DNA of 64,000 nucleotides from Anaerolineae bacterium (GCA_027494055.1 JAOSJO010000022.1:372001-436000), one strand, 5' to 3'. Shown: positions 9,755 through 20,147, counted from the first letter of the stretch. Numbers and translations are program-made. Notes: a model not told the origin generated them from the letters alone.

Positions 9755-12264
9755 ATGGCCGTCTTTACACCGTTGGATCTGTCGCGATGGCACAGCGCCG
9801 GCCAGGAGGTGAGCCTCTGGCACCCCGCGCTGTCGCAGCGTTTCGCCCAGATGCCAGGTGGCGCGTTGACCGCCTGGGGCATCCCGTTCGCGCTGGCAAC
9901 CGACGGCGACGGCGCGCCGCGCTGGATCATCCTGGGCCGCGATGCGCAACCGCTCAACCTGCCGCTGGATGAGGCCGCCGCCGCGACCCACGTGATCGTG
10001 GCGCACTTCTGCAACACGGCGCAGCGTGCAGGCGTCGATCCGGCGGGCATCCCCCCGGCGTCGTCACGCGGGCGGGCGAGCACCTCGCCGACTACGTCCT
10101 GGTCTACGCCGATGGGACCGAACATCGCAAGCCCATCCACCGGCGCTTCGAGATCAACGAGCCGTTTATCGCCTGGGGGCAGTACGCCTTCGCCGCCGTG
10201 CCGCATGCGCAGCCGAGGCCGATGAGCATCTTCGAGCGCGAAGTAGAACCCGGCGCGTGGGGGTGGCAACAGACGGGCGTCGCGCTTGACCCGGAAACGT
10301 ACTGGCTGTACGCGCTCGAAAACCCGCATCCCGACCTGCCCATCGCGGCGCTGCGCATCGAGCCGTGCGGCGCGGATACCTTCGCCATTGCGGGCATTAC
10401 CCTGGGCGTCCTCGACGCGCACCCGTTCCGCCACGAGCGGCTGCAGAGCTTCCGCATCCAGGTGCCGGAGGCCGAAGCAACCACCACGCCCGACCTCAAG
10501 GCAGACATCGACCTCGGCATCATCGTGCGCCGGCGCCGCACGCCCCCATTCGAGCCGGGCGCGTGGTTGGAAGCCGAGGTGCAGGGCTGGGGCGAAGCGC
10601 GCGAAACGCCACACCCGAAGACGGCGCACGTCCTCGACATCACGGCGAGCCGCGCCGCCACCCTGGAGGTGGGCGGCCACGCCGTCCCGATGGAGACGGT
10701 GTTCCAGCCCGGCGGCAAGGCAGCGAGCGCCGACGGCGCGGTGCGCGTGGAGGTGCTCGGCTACGAGAAGACGTGGCTCCATGTGACAGTCGAGGACGCC
10801 GCAACCGGCGAGCCGACGCCGGTGCGGGTGCACTTCCGCGCGCCGGACGGGCGCTACCTGCCGCCCTACGGACACCGCAACGAGGTCAACCTCATGTGGT
10901 TCGAGGACTACGGCGCGGACGCGATCCTCGGCAGCACGGAATACGCCTACGTGCCCGGCGCGTTCGCGATCGAGCTGCCCGTCGGCGAGGTCTACGTCGA
11001 GATCGCCAAGGGCTTCGAGTACAAACCGCTCCGGCAGCGGCTTGAGATTGCGCCGGCGCAGCGCGAACTCACACTGCGCGTGGAGCGCCCGATCAACCTG
11101 CGCCGGCAGGGGTGGGTGACCGCCGACACGCACGTACACTTCCTCTCGCCGACCACCGCCCACCTGGAGGCCGCCGCCGAGGGGCTGAACCTGCTCAACC
11201 TGCTCGCGTCTCAGTGGGGCGATCTCTTCACCAACGTGGGCGACATCACGGGCGCGATGTCGCCGGTGAGCCAGGACGACACCCTCGTGTGGGTGGGCAC
11301 CGAGAACCGGCAGCACATCCTCGGTCACATGAGCCTGCTCGGCGGCAAGGGCGCGCCGGTCTTCCCGATGACGACCGGCGGGCCGGACGAGAGCGGCATC
11401 GGCGACGCGGTGATGACCTCGATGGCCGACTGGGCCGACCGCTGCCGGGCGCGCGAAGGCCTGGTGATCCTGCCGCACTTCCCCAACCCGCAGTGTGAGA
11501 ACGTCGCCGACCTCGTGCTTGGCAAGATCGACGGCGTGGAACTGCGCGACTTCTTCACCGACTCGATGGACACCTTTGGCGTCACCGAGTGGTACCGCTA
11601 CCTCAACCTGGGCTACCGCATGGCGGCGGTCGGCGGCACGGACAAGATGATGGCCGGGCTGCCCGTGGGCTGCGTGCGCACCTACGCCCACCTGCAGCCT
11701 GGCAACCCGTTCACGTTCGAGACCTGGGCGGAAGCGGTGCGCGCCGGGCGGACGTTCACCACCACCGGGCCGCTGCTCCTGCTGACCGTGGACGGCGAGG
11801 AGCCGGGCGCGACGCTCACGCTGCCGGCGGGCGGCGGCGCGGTGAGCGCGACCGCGCGCGTGCAGTCGATGGTGCCGTTCCATGAGGTCGAAATCGTCGC
11901 CAACGGGGAGGTCGTGGCGCGGCAGGTGGCCGAAGCCGGGACGAAAGAACTCGAACTGACCGCCGAGGTCCCGCTGAACCGGACCGGTTGGGTGGCGGCG
12001 CGCTGCCTGAGCCGCCACACGCTGTGGCACGCCTGGCCGATACACCCGGCGGCGCACACCTCGCCGGTCTACGTGGACGTGGCCGGCAGCCCGCGCCCCT
12101 TCAACGCGAAGGACGCGAAGTACATGCTGGCGATCCTGCGCGGCGGCCTGCTCTGGCTGGACACGCTCGCGACGCCCTACAGTGCCGAGGCGCACGCGGC
12201 CATCAAGGGCGTGTTCGAGCGCGCCGTCGCGACGCTGGAGGGCCGCCTCGCCGCCGAAGCGTAG
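9755..12264 (+). CDS. CehA/McbA-family metallohydrolase (frameshifted)
   Basis: A protein of about 836 residues with an N-terminal beta-rich region and a C-terminal PHP/CehA-type hydrolase domain, marked by the metal motif ADTHVHFLSP and later ILPHFPNP and GGTDKMMAG. The ATG at 9755 follows GGAAAGGA at 9741-9748. The frame breaks in the C6 run at 10051-10056, and one added C restores IPPGVVTRAGEH. CehA/McbA hydrolases were first known from carbaryl (carbamate ester) breakdown, but homologues in environmental bacteria have unknown substrates. No signal peptide is evident. It stands alone and converges on yjbQ with a gap of about 7 nt. Confidence 0.82.
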
Positions 12265-12271
12265 GCCGGCC

Positions 12272-12674
12272 TTATGCGGCGGGCAGCACCGTAACCCAGA
12301 GGCGGCGGGCGCGCGGGCCGTCGAATTCGGCCAGGTAGACGCCCTGCCAGCTCCCCAGTTGGAGCCGCCCGCCGCTGACAAAAAACGAACGCGCTCGCGC
12401 CGAAGAGCGACGCCTTGATGTGCGCCGGCGAGTTGCCCTCGCCGTGCTGGTGGCGGGGGTCGTGCGGCGCGAGTTCGTTGACGGTGAGCAGGATGTCGCG
12501 CGTGACGGCGGGGTCCCAGTTCTCGTTGAAGGTCACGCCGGCGGTGGTGTGCGGCACGAAGAGCAGGCACACGCCCTCGCGCACGCCGCTCTCCTCGACG
12601 ACACGCTGCACCGCGGATGTGATGTCTTGCAGTTCGGTCCCGGCGTTGGTGCGGATATTGAGCGTTTGCATCAT
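12272..12674 (-). CDS. yjbQ: YjbQ family protein (frameshifted)
   Basis: A protein of about 133 residues of the YjbQ/UPF0047 family. The hallmark VPHTTAGVTFNENWDP and the DILLTVNELAPHD stretch are present. The C-terminal FVSGGRLQLGSWQGVYLAEF appears only after removing one base from the A6 run at 12380-12385 (T6 in the sense strand). Family members have weak thiamine-phosphate-synthase activity, but the physiological role is unsettled. There are two adjacent start ATGs; the upstream one is used because GGGA lies 5 nt before it. Confidence 0.85.
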
Positions 12675-12788
12675 GCGCGTCCCTGGCCTTGGGGTGCGTT
12701 CTCCGGTCACGGCTTACGTTTATACCCCATCCTGGCGCAGACTCTGAAACTTGCGCGCCCTATCCCGCAATGCCCCCGCGCGGTTCGG

Positions 12789-12818
12789 TTGCTGGTCGGG
12801 GCGGCGTTGCTCTATCAT
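12789..12818 (+). promoter_or_regulatory. Putative promoter of the DUF512 gene
   Basis: TTGCTG (12789-12794) and TATCAT (12813-12818) with an 18-nt spacer lie just upstream of the ATG at 12841. Confidence 0.45.
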
Positions 12819-12840
12819 AGAGTCATGGAGGCGCGCAGCG

Positions 12841-14172
12841 ATGGCGCAAGACACAGAGCACATGACGCCGGTGGGCGAGATCGTGGGCGTGGAGCCGGGC
12901 AGCCTGGCGGCGGCGCTGGGCGTGCAGCCCGGCGACCTGCTGCTTGAGGTCAACGGCGCGGTGTGCGAAGACGTGATCGACGTGCACTACTGGGCGTCCG
13001 ACGAGCAGGTGGCGCTCACGGTCCTGCGCAATGGCGCGGAGGTCGCGCTGGCGGGAGCGCGCGCCTACGACCAGCCGCTGGGGCTGGCGTTTGCGCACCC
13101 CACGTTCGACACCGACATCCGGCGCTGCAACAACCTGTGTGAGTTCTGCTTCGTGCTCCAGATGGCGCCCAAAATGCGCCGCACGCTCTACATCAAGGAC
13201 GACGACTACCGCTACTCGTTCCTCCACGGGCACTTCGTCACGCTCACGAACCTGAGCGCGCACGACTGGGCGCGCATCGTCGAGCAGGGCCTCAGCCCGC
13301 TGTACGTCTCGGTGCACGCGACGGCGCTTGAGGTGCGCCGGCAATGCCTGCGCAACCCCGACGCGCCCGACGTGATGGCGCAGCTCCGCTGGCTGGGCGC
13401 GCACGGCATCGAGACGCACACGCAGATCGTGGTGACGCCGGGCCTCAACGACGGGCCGCACCTGGAGCGCAGCGTGCGCGACCTGGCGACGCTGTGGCCG
13501 GCGGTGCGGAGCGTGAGCGTGGTGCCGGTTGGCCTCACGCAGCATCACAAGTACGGACACCGGATCAACACGCTCGCGGAGTGCCACGCGGTTCTGGACG
13601 CCTGCGCGGCGTGGCAGGAGACGTACCGGAAGGCGCTCGGCGTGCGCTTTGTCTACCCCACCGACGAGTGGTACCTGCGCACCGGGCGGCCCATCCCGCC
13701 GGCGGCGCACTACGACGGGCTGGCGCTCCAGGAGAACGGCCTGGGCATGGTGCGCGACTTCCTCGACGAGTGGGCCGTCATCCAGCGCAAGGAGGTGCCC
13801 GCGCTGAAGCCGGCGGTCAGCTCGGTGACGCTGGCGACCGCCACGCTCTTCGCGCCGACGCTGGCGCGCGCGGCGGCGGCGCTGGCTGAGGCGACGGGCG
13901 TGCGCATCGAGGTGGTTTCGGTGGTGAACCGCCGGCTGGGCGAGACGATCACCGTCGCCGGGCTGCTGATGGGGGAGGAAGTGATCGCCGACCTGAAGGC
14001 GCGCGACCTCGGCGAGGTCGTGGTGCTGCCGCGCGTCCTGTTCGACCACCCGGAAGGGGTGAGCCTGGACGATGTTACGCCGGCGCAGGTCGCTGAGGCG
14101 GTGGACCGCCCGGTGGCGCTGGCCGACTCGATGGGCGATGTGGTCGATGTGCTCGCCGGGCGAAAATCCTGA
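12841..14172 (+). CDS. DUF512 / PDZ-radical SAM-like protein
   Basis: A 443-residue protein. The N-terminal PDZ-like domain (VGEIVGVEPGSLAAALGVQP, residues about 8-75) is followed by a radical-SAM-type region with the CxxxCxxC cluster CNNLCEFC near residue 100, FLHGHFVTLTNL and HTQIVVTPGLNDG. The DUF512 C-terminal domain then ends in DHPEGVSLDD. The family is widespread in anaerobic and Gram-positive-type bacteria and is often called a FeS protein, but its substrate is unknown. The ATG at 12841 gives the usual start of the PDZ domain. The frame is intact and the gene is monocistronic. Confidence 0.88.
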   Translation: MAQDTEHMTPVGEIVGVEPGSLAAALGVQPGDLLLEVNGAVCEDVIDVHYWASDEQVALTVLRNGAEVALAGARAYDQPLGLAFAHPTFDTDIRRCNNLCEFCFVLQMAPKMRRTLYIKDDDYRYSFLHGHFVTLTNLSAHDWARIVEQGLSPLYVSVHATALEVRRQCLRNPDAPDVMAQLRWLGAHGIETHTQIVVTPGLNDGPHLERSVRDLATLWPAVRSVSVVPVGLTQHHKYGHRINTLAECHAVLDACAAWQETYRKALGVRFVYPTDEWYLRTGRPIPPAAHYDGLALQENGLGMVRDFLDEWAVIQRKEVPALKPAVSSVTLATATLFAPTLARAAAALAEATGVRIEVVSVVNRRLGETITVAGLLMGEEVIADLKARDLGEVVVLPRVLFDHPEGVSLDDVTPAQVAEAVDRPVALADSMGDVVDVLAGRKS

Positions 14173-14210
14173 AATCCTCACGGCGTCCTTCGATTTATCC
14201 ACATAAGTGC

Positions 14211-14239
14211 TTGACATTCTGACGAAATTCGTATAGAAT
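14211..14239 (+). promoter_or_regulatory. Strong sigma70 promoter of the Lrp-type gene
   Basis: A consensus TTGACA (14211-14216) and TAGAAT (14234-14239) are 17 nt apart. The A/T-rich repeats around 14234-14253 (GAATATAGTTGAATATTA) could be a binding site for the encoded regulator, which would fit Lrp autoregulation. That part is inference. Confidence 0.72.
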
Positions 14240-14280
14240 ATAGTTGAATATTAGGCAAATCGCAACAGGAGGCCGTGATA

Positions 14281-14725
14281 GTGGATGACCTGGACCGCCA
14301 GATTCTGAGCCAGCTACGGGAGGATGGACGCCGGTCCTTCACCGCAATCGCCGAGCGCCTTGGGAAGAGCGAAGGGATGGTGCGGAACCGCGTGAACCGG
14401 TTGATCGAAGAGGGCGCGCTCACCATCCACGCCGTGGTCAATCCGGCAGTCCTGGGGTATCACGTCCAGGCCTTCATCGGCGTCACCGTCGAGCCGCCGC
14501 TTATCGAAGATGTGGCAACGGCGCTGCTCCAGTATGAAGAGGTCTCGTACCTGGCGTGGTCATCGGGCCGCGTGGACCTGCTGGTGCAGGCAGTTTGCCG
14601 GGACAATGATCACTTCATCAACTTCTTTAAAAAAGCTAAACCAGGTCGAAGGCGTGCGCTCAACCGAGACGAACATTATCCTGCACACCTACCGCCAGCG
14701 CGCCGACTGGGAAATCACAACCTGA
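14281..14725 (+). CDS. Lrp/AsnC family transcriptional regulator (frameshifted)
   Basis: A regulator of about 147 residues. An N-terminal winged helix (LDRQILSQLREDGRRSF, then the recognition region KSEGMVRNRVNRL) is followed by an RAM/AsnC ligand-binding domain (AFIGVTVEP, EEVSYLAWSSGRVDLLVQ). The frame is lost in the A6 run at 14629-14634. Dropping one A gives the expected end LKKLNQVEGVRSTETNIIL, with a stop at 14725. GTG at 14281 is preferred over GTG at 14275 because AGGAGG (14267-14272) is then 8 nt away rather than 2. No metabolic target gene is adjacent. Confidence 0.85.
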
Positions 14726-14749
14726 CCGTGTTGTTTGTTGCATACCATC

Positions 14750-14788
14750 AAGCCCCCGCACGGTCAACCCGGTCGCGGGGGCTTTTTG
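14750..14788 (+). terminator. Rho-independent terminator after the Lrp-type gene
   Basis: AGCCCCCGC and GCGGGGGCT arms with a loop of about 14 nt are followed by TTTTTGAT. Confidence 0.85.
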
Positions 14789-14825
14789 ATAGAGGGTTGG
14801 GACGAAGACGAAAAGGAGGGTGGAA

Positions 14826-15014
14826 ATGTTGGGTCATATCCGTGTATCGCCAAGGCGCTTTGCGGTAGGCATGGGGGTGGCCGCCGTGTTGACGGTTGCC
14901 GTCATCGCCAAGCTCATCCTGCTCGAAACGCTCCTCAGTTACGGGGTCGCGGCCGGCGTGGCCGCCGTGCCGGTGATCCTGGTCGCCCTGATGCTGTGGG
15001 CTTCGCTCCGCTAG
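14826..15014 (+). CDS. Small two-helix membrane protein
   Basis: A 62-residue protein preceded by AGGAGGG at 14814-14820, 5 nt from the ATG, which strongly supports translation. A short basic N-terminus (RVSPRRF) is followed by two hydrophobic segments (about residues 13-36 and 38-60), with one Lys and one Glu between and within them. No family is recognised. It lies alone between a terminator and the minus-strand histidine kinase gene. Confidence 0.6.
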   Translation: MLGHIRVSPRRFAVGMGVAAVLTVAVIAKLILLETLLSYGVAAGVAAVPVILVALMLWASLR

Positions 15015-15044
15015 GCCCGGTCAGACCCGCGTCGCTCTGACGCC

Positions 15045-16485
15045 TCACCGTGGGGGCAAGGGACGCCTTGCCCCCCGCGCCTCCAAATCCTCACCGCCGG
15101 CTACCGGCAGCTCGAAGACAAACGCGGTGCGCGCTGGCGCGCTCTCGACCCAGATGCGCCCGCCGTGCAGCACGACCAGTTGCTGTGTGATCGCCAGGCC
15201 CAGGCCGCTGCCGCCGCTGTCGCGCGCGCGCGCGTCCTCCGCGCGCCAGAACCGGTCGAACACGTGCGCCGCCTGCGCCGGATCGAGGCCCGGCCCGGTG
15301 TTGCTCACCGCGAACCAGACGGCGCCCTCTTGCGCGCCCACCCGCAGCGCGATCTCCCCACCCTGCGCGACGTGCCGCAGCGCGTTGGCGAGCAGGTTGC
15401 CCAACACCTGCTGGATGCGGTCGCCGTCCACGAACACGGGCGCGAGTCCCGGCGCGACCTCGTGCTTCAGGGCGACGCCGGCATCCAGCGCCAGCGGCGC
15501 GAACCGCTCGACGGCCTGGCGCACCAGCGCCTCCGGCGCGACCGGGGCGCGCTCCAGCGGCAGCCGGCCGGCCTCCGCGAGCGTGAGCAGGCGCAGGTCG
15601 TCCACCAGCCGCGCGAGGTGGATGGTCTGGTCGTGGGCGACGGCCAGGTGCGCGCCGTCCGTCGGGAGCACGCCGTCGAGCATCGCCTCCAGGTGGCCGC
15701 GCAAGACGCTCACCGGCGTGCGCAGCTCGTGCGCGACGTCTGCCGCCATGCGCTGGCGCAGCGCCTCGCCGTCCGCAAGGTCGTGCGACATGCGGTTGAA
15801 CGCCTCCGCCAGTTCGACGACCTCCGCCGGGCCGCCCACCTTGACCTGACGCCCCAGCGCGCCCCCGGCCACGTCGCGCGTGGCGCGAGTGAGCGCCTGG
15901 AGCGGGCGCGCCAGCCCCCGCGCCAGGACCAGGCTCGCCGCCACCGCCAGCAGCACCGCAATCAGCGCGGCGGCGGTGAGCCAGTTCGTCACCTCGGTGA
16001 GAAACCGGGTCTCCGTCTCGCCCAGCGCCTGCTCGCCGCGCGTCGCCTGCACCAGCCACCCGACGCGCGCGCCCGCCACCTCAAGCGGTATGGCCTGGCT
16101 CAGCGCGTCGGCGTCCAGGGGCGCGCCGACCTGCGCCGGGTCCGTCGCCGCGATGACCGTGCCGGAGGCGTCGGCAAGCAGAACCTCCCAGCCGCGCCGG
16201 ACGCCCCCGCGCCCCGCGCCCGCACCCTGGCCCACACCCTGCCCCCTCGCCTTCCACGCGGTCCGTGAGCACCGACGCGACGCCCGCCCACGACCCACGC
16301 GCTGCGTAATAATCTTGCAGCATCGCGACCTGTTCGGCAGCGAACGGCGGCGCGCTGCTCTGATCGACATAACGCCGGAAGCTGGTCTCGGTCGCGCTGC
16401 GCACGATCAGCGCCACTGCCCCGACCGCCAGCAGCGCCACCGCCAGGAACGCGGCCAACAGCCGGACCCACAACCTACTGCGCAT
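15045..16485 (-). CDS. OmpR-type sensor histidine kinase (frameshifted)
   Basis: A membrane kinase. TM1 (LLAAFLAVALLAVGAVALIV) is followed by an extracytoplasmic sensor, TM2 (about LTAAALIAVLLAVAASLVLA), HAMP, HisKA (VAHELRTPVSVLRGH) and HATPase with NLLANALRH and SGLGLA. The start overlaps the response-regulator stop by 11 nt. The frame breaks in the sensor at the C5 run 16242-16246, where one extra base is present; that stretch is very Gly-rich. The last codons (LEARGARRPLPPR) are encoded by a palindromic repeat at 15052-15075, so the C-terminus was apparently extended by the repeat. Confidence 0.87.
15052..15075. repeat. Palindromic repeat inside a gene 3' end
   Basis: GGGGGCAAGG-GACG-CCTTGCCCCC, a relative of the GTAGGGGC palindrome family. 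It sits at the end of the histidine kinase reading frame and may also act as a hairpin between the convergent genes. Confidence 0.7.
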
Positions 16486-17167
16486 CGCCCGCCATCCGGT
16501 AGCCGACGCCGTAGACCGTCTCGATGTAGCGCGGGTTGCGCGGGTCCGCCTCCAGCTTGGCGCGCAGGTTCTTGATGTGCACGTCGATGGTGCGCTCGTA
16601 CCCGGCGTAGGCCTCGCCCTGGATGCGGTCGAGCAGCTCCATGCGCGTGAAGACGCGCCCTGGCCGCGCCATCATCACCTGCAGCAGGTCGAACTCGCTG
16701 GGCGTCAGATCGAGGCGCACGCCGTCCCTGGTGACGGTGTGCGTCTCGGCGTTCAGCACCAACCCGCCGACGCGCCACGTGGTCGGCTCGGTGGAGAGGT
16801 CGCCGTAGACGCGGCGGAGGATCGCGCGCACCCTGGCGACGAGCACGCGCGGGCTGAAGGGCTTGGTGATGTACTCGTCCGCGCCGATCTCCAGCCCGGC
16901 GACCTGGTCGGCCTCGTCGACGCGCGCCGTCAGGAAGAGGAGCGGCACTTCGCTCTCCTTGCGGATCAGCCGCGCCGCCTCCCAGCCGTCCATCTCCGGC
17001 ATCATCACGTCGAGGATCACGAGGTCGGGCTGTTCGTGGCGGACGGCAAACAGCGCGTCGCGCCCGTTGCGGACCGTAACCACGTCGAAGCCGGCGTCCT
17101 TCAGGTAGGCGCGCACGGTCTCAAGGAGATGCTGTTCGTCGTCTGCGACCAGTATTTTTCGGCTCAT
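16475..17167 (-). CDS. OmpR/PhoB family response regulator
   Basis: A 230-residue regulator. The receiver domain has the acidic pair DDE at residues 9-11, phosphoacceptor D53 in ILDVMMPE, and KPF near residue 103. A winged-helix C-terminus carries LTPSEFDLLQ, RTIDVHIKNLRAKL and YGVGYR. The ATG at 17167 was chosen because the longer open frame upstream lacks family similarity. It is co-transcribed with and translationally coupled to the downstream kinase gene (11-nt overlap). The target genes are not evident from context. Confidence 0.93.
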   Translation of the reverse strand: MSRKILVADDEQHLLETVRAYLKDAGFDVVTVRNGRDALFAVRHEQPDLVILDVMMPEMDGWEAARLIRKESEVPLLFLTARVDEADQVAGLEIGADEYITKPFSPRVLVARVRAILRRVYGDLSTEPTTWRVGGLVLNAETHTVTRDGVRLDLTPSEFDLLQVMMARPGRVFTRMELLDRIQGEAYAGYERTIDVHIKNLRAKLEADPRNPRYIETVYGVGYRMAGDAQ

Positions 17168-17294
17168 AAGCGCCCCGTGTTTTCCATCCAGTATAGCAGG
17201 GACTTGTGAAGAACCGGTGAAGCGCGCAAAGGATAACGCAAACAAGGGGGCGTCAGGCCCCTTGTCTACATCGTTTGTCAGTTGTGCGACACGC

Positions 17295-18515
17295 CTACTC
17301 CAGACCGGCCTCCTTGCGGAGGATGGCGGCTTTGTCGGTGCACTCCCAGGTCACGTCGAGGTCATCGCGCCCGAAGTGGCCGTAGGCGGCGACCTGCCGG
17401 TAGATCGGCCGGCGCAGGTCCAGGTCGCGGATGATGGCGGCAGGGCGCATGTCAAAGTGCTTCTTGATGAGTTCGAGGATTTTCTCGTCGGCGACCTTGC
17501 CCGTGCCGTAGGTCTCCACCGCCAGCGAGAGCGGCCTCGCGACGCCAATCGCGTAGGACACCTGAAGCTCGAACCGGTCCGCAAGGCCGGCGGCGACGAT
17601 GTTCTTGGCGATGTAGCGCGCCATGTAGGCCGCCGAGCGGTCAACCTTCGTCGGGTCCTTGCCGGAGAACGCCCCGCCGCCGTGCCGCGCCACGCCGCCG
17701 TAGGTGTCCACGATGATCTTGCGCCCGGTCAGCCCCGCGTCGCCGAGCGGCCCCCCGGTCACGAAGCGCCCGGTGGGGTTCACGTAGATGCGCGTGCGGT
17801 CGTCGAGCATACCGTTGGGCACCACGTACTTGATGACACGGTCGATGATGTCGGCCCGAATCTTCTCCTGGCTGACATCGGGTGAGTGCTGCGTCGAGAC
17901 GACAACCGTGTCCACGCGCTTGGGCTTGCCGTGCGCGTACTCCACCGTGACCTGGCTCTTGCCGTCAGGCCGCAGGTAGGGGAGGGTGCCGTCCTTGCGG
18001 ACGTTTGCCAGGCGACGGCAGAGCTTGTGCGCCAGCATGATCGACATCGGCATGAGTTCGGGGGTCTCGTTACACGCAAAGCCGATCATCATGCCCTGGT
18101 CGCCCGCGCCGATGGACTCGATTTCCATGTCGGTCATCTCGCCGGTCTTGGCCTCAAGCGCCCTGTCCACGCCGAGGGCGATATCGGCGGACTGCTCCTT
18201 GATGGACGTGATAACGCCGCAGGTGTCGCAATCGAAACCGAACTTCGCGCGCGTGTAGCCGATGTCGCACACCACCTCGCGCACAATCTGGTTGATGTCC
18301 GCATAGGCGTCGGTCGTGATCTCGCCCATCACCAGGACCAGACCGGTCGTCACCGCGCACTCACAGGCCACGCGCGCGTCGGGGTCTTGCGCAATGAGCG
18401 CATCGAGGATCGCGTCGGAGACCTGGTCGCATATCTTGTCCGGATGTCCCTCGGTGACCGACTCCGAGGTCAGGAAGTACTGGGGAGAAGTCATGAAGGT
18501 AACGTTGTTGCTCAC
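17295..18515 (-). CDS. metK: S-adenosylmethionine synthetase MetK
   Basis: It makes S-adenosylmethionine from methionine and ATP in the cytosol. The family signatures are complete: [12 protein letters not shown] near the N-terminus, [12 protein letters not shown], and the P-loop-like [16 protein letters not shown]. Length of about 406 residues is normal and the frame is intact. GTG at 18515 is preferred because AAAGGG lies 8-12 nt upstream; an internal ATG at 18494 would also keep the conserved core. The upstream 200 nt was read for a SAM riboswitch and none was recognised. Confidence 0.95.
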   Translation of the reverse strand: MSNNVTFMTSPQYFLTSESVTEGHPDKICDQVSDAILDALIAQDPDARVACECAVTTGLVLVMGEITTDAYADINQIVREVVCDIGYTRAKFGFDCDTCGVITSIKEQSADIALGVDRALEAKTGEMTDMEIESIGAGDQGMMIGFACNETPELMPMSIMLAHKLCRRLANVRKDGTLPYLRPDGKSQVTVEYAHGKPKRVDTVVVSTQHSPDVSQEKIRADIIDRVIKYVVPNGMLDDRTRIYVNPTGRFVTGGPLGDAGLTGRKIIVDTYGGVARHGGGAFSGKDPTKVDRSAAYMARYIAKNIVAAGLADRFELQVSYAIGVARPLSLAVETYGTGKVADEKILELIKKHFDMRPAAIIRDLDLRRPIYRQVAAYGHFGRDDLDVTWECTDKAAILRKEAGLE

Positions 18516-18746
18516 GGGGATTGCCCTTTCATAAGAAAGTCCGTAAGCCGCGCCGGGGCTTTGGCCTACATTTATCGTCGGGCTGCGATAGTACCAACAA
18601 GCTGCCCTTTCCCACAAGCGCCGGCGCGGCGGGCGGGGCGCTTGGTGTAGATCGATTACAGGCATGGGCAGTTGCGTCCTACGTGATCCATGATAAACTA
18701 CAAAGGGTCTGGACGTATCCTGCCACCGGAAGGGGGACCGCCGGTT

Positions 18747-19130
18747 ATGAAGCGCATCCTTGTGGTTGATGATGAAATAGGCGCTCTGACCCTGATCGGG
18801 ATCATGCTGGAGCGCGGCGGCTTCGAGGTTCTGAAGGCCAAGAACGCCGATGCGGCGCTGAGCGTGCTGGACCAGGAGACGCCGGACCTGATTATCCTTG
18901 ACGTGATGATGCCCGGCATGGACGGCATCGAGCTGTGCCGGACGGTCCGTGGTCGCCCTGAAACGGAGAGCACCCCCGTCCTTATCCTTTCAGCGCGCGG
19001 CGACGCCGAGAGCGTGATGCGCGGCATGGACGCCGGCGCGAGCGACTACCTCCCCAAGCCCATCCTGCACCATGACCTTGTGGCGAAGGTGCGCAAGATG
19101 CTCGATATGAACGCCGCCCTTGAAGCGTAG
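18747..19130 (+). CDS. Stand-alone response regulator receiver
   Basis: A 127-residue single-domain CheY-like receiver. The acidic pocket is DDE at residues 8-10, phosphoacceptor D52 lies in ILDVMMPG, and KPI near residue 107 holds the conserved Lys. No output domain is present. It is followed by a strong terminator and has no neighbouring kinase, so it probably takes phosphate from an orphan kinase such as the multi-GAF protein at 5885-9538. That link is a guess. Confidence 0.9.
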   Translation: MKRILVVDDEIGALTLIGIMLERGGFEVLKAKNADAALSVLDQETPDLIILDVMMPGMDGIELCRTVRGRPETESTPVLILSARGDAESVMRGMDAGASDYLPKPILHHDLVAKVRKMLDMNAALEA

Positions 19131-19158
19131 CGCCCGACGCAATTACACCCTGCAAACA

Positions 19159-19190
19159 CGCCCCACGGTCACACCCGTGGGGCTTTTTTT
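19159..19190 (+). terminator. Rho-independent terminator
   Basis: CGCCCCACGG and CCGTGGGG arms with a short loop are followed by CTTTTTTT. It lies just after the receiver gene. Confidence 0.9.
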
Positions 19191-19251
19191 CGCGCCTGCG
19201 GCCCGCCATGCCGCCCGACTTCACAGCGGGGCGCGCCGGGCTGGGCCAGAC

Positions 19252-19280
19252 AAAACGCCCCACGGCCTTGCCTGTGGGGC
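19252..19280 (-). terminator. Rho-independent terminator of the MaoC gene
   Basis: On the minus strand, GCCCCACAGG and CCGTGGGGC arms are followed by GTTTTGT. Its stem sequence resembles the plus-strand terminator 60-90 nt away, so the two hairpins could derive from one duplicated sequence. Confidence 0.75.
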
Positions 19281-19307
19281 GGTCGGTTGCGATAGCGCGC
19301 GCAGCGC

Positions 19308-19781
19308 TCACGCCGGCGCGGGCCGGCTGGCGATGAGCATCTTCCAGGTGCCGCGCTGGCACACTTCGTCCTTCTGGTTGAAGATGCGCGCCTTCAGCGA
19401 CACCACGCCGCCGCCCAGGCGCGCCGCGGGCTTGAGTTCGGTGACCTCCAGCTCGACGCGCACCGTGTCGCCGATCAGCGTCGGCGTCGAGAACTTCCAC
19501 TCGTCGATCTCGCGGAACGCCAGCACCGTGCCGTCGATGATGCCAAGCTGGTAGGCCAGGCCGCTGGCGACCGAGAGCACGAGCAGCCCGTGCGCCACAC
19601 GCTGCCCGAACATGTGGCCCTTCATGTACTCGGCGTTTGTGTGCATCGGGTTGAAGTCGCCGGAGACGCCGGCGAAGTTGACGACATCGGCCTCGGTGAT
19701 GGTCCGCCCCTGGGTGACGATCTTCTGGCCGATCTCGAAGTCCTCGAAGTACAGGCCGCGCGGCTGGTATGCCTCGGTCAT
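19308..19781 (-). CDS. MaoC family dehydratase
   Basis: A 157-residue hot-dog-fold enoyl-CoA hydratase-like protein. The hydratase-2 motif VSGDFNPMHTNAEYMKG (residues about 38-56) contains the catalytic Asp and His, and the GQRVAHGLL helix follows. It is expected to hydrate an acyl-CoA double bond in the cytosol, but the substrate cannot be read from sequence. The ATG has GGGGG about 6 nt upstream. It is a single gene with its own terminator. Confidence 0.9.
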   Translation of the reverse strand: MTEAYQPRGLYFEDFEIGQKIVTQGRTITEADVVNFAGVSGDFNPMHTNAEYMKGHMFGQRVAHGLLVLSVASGLAYQLGIIDGTVLAFREIDEWKFSTPTLIGDTVRVELEVTELKPAARLGGGVVSLKARIFNQKDEVCQRGTWKMLIASRPAPA

Positions 19782-20117
19782 CGGTTACCCCCTGTGTGGT
19801 GATGGAATTGTGGCCGATTGTAACCAATCTTCGCGCGCGGGCATAGACGAGGCGGCACGGAGGTGCACACCCCATACACCTTTGCGTCAGGCTTGCGCGG
19901 CGTTGCCGCGAACGCCAGGCTCCCGTCAGTCCTTCACCCGGAATTCACAAGACGGCAGGTGTGGCTGCGTTATAATGAAGCAAGGATTGAGAACCCTCGC
20001 GGCGTCTTCAATCCCGCCGGGTATTGTCATCGCTCCGCAGCGCCACGACGTGACATCGACCACCGCGCTCTAGAAGGACGGCGCTTCGCGCTATCGGGCT
20101 GGGGCGCGCGCGAATGC
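19782..20117. other. Intergenic region, divergent genes
   Basis: No gene was seen between the MaoC start and the promoters of the receiver gene. A TATAAT at 19971-19976 is present but has no good -35 partner at normal spacing. Confidence 0.4.
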
Positions 20118-20147
20118 GTGACAAACCCTCCGCGACTGTGATACACT
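20118..20147 (+). promoter_or_regulatory. Putative upstream promoter of the receiver gene
   Basis: GTGACA (20118-20123) and TACACT (20142-20147) have an 18-nt spacer. Confidence 0.4.

Noticed and set aside
9649..12570. 973-codon minus-strand open frame opposite the metallohydrolase
   Set aside because: It spans both the hydrolase and the end of yjbQ, has low-complexity Arg/His/Gly composition and no recognisable domain.
14625..14640. Programmed frameshift at TTTAAAAAAG in the Lrp-type gene
   Set aside because: The heptamer favours a -1 shift, whereas a +1 shift is needed here. Many other genes in the window have similar breaks at other homopolymers.
18516..18746. SAM riboswitch upstream of metK
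   Set aside because: No recognisable SAM-I, SAM-II or SAM-IV conserved core and no terminator hairpin were seen by eye.
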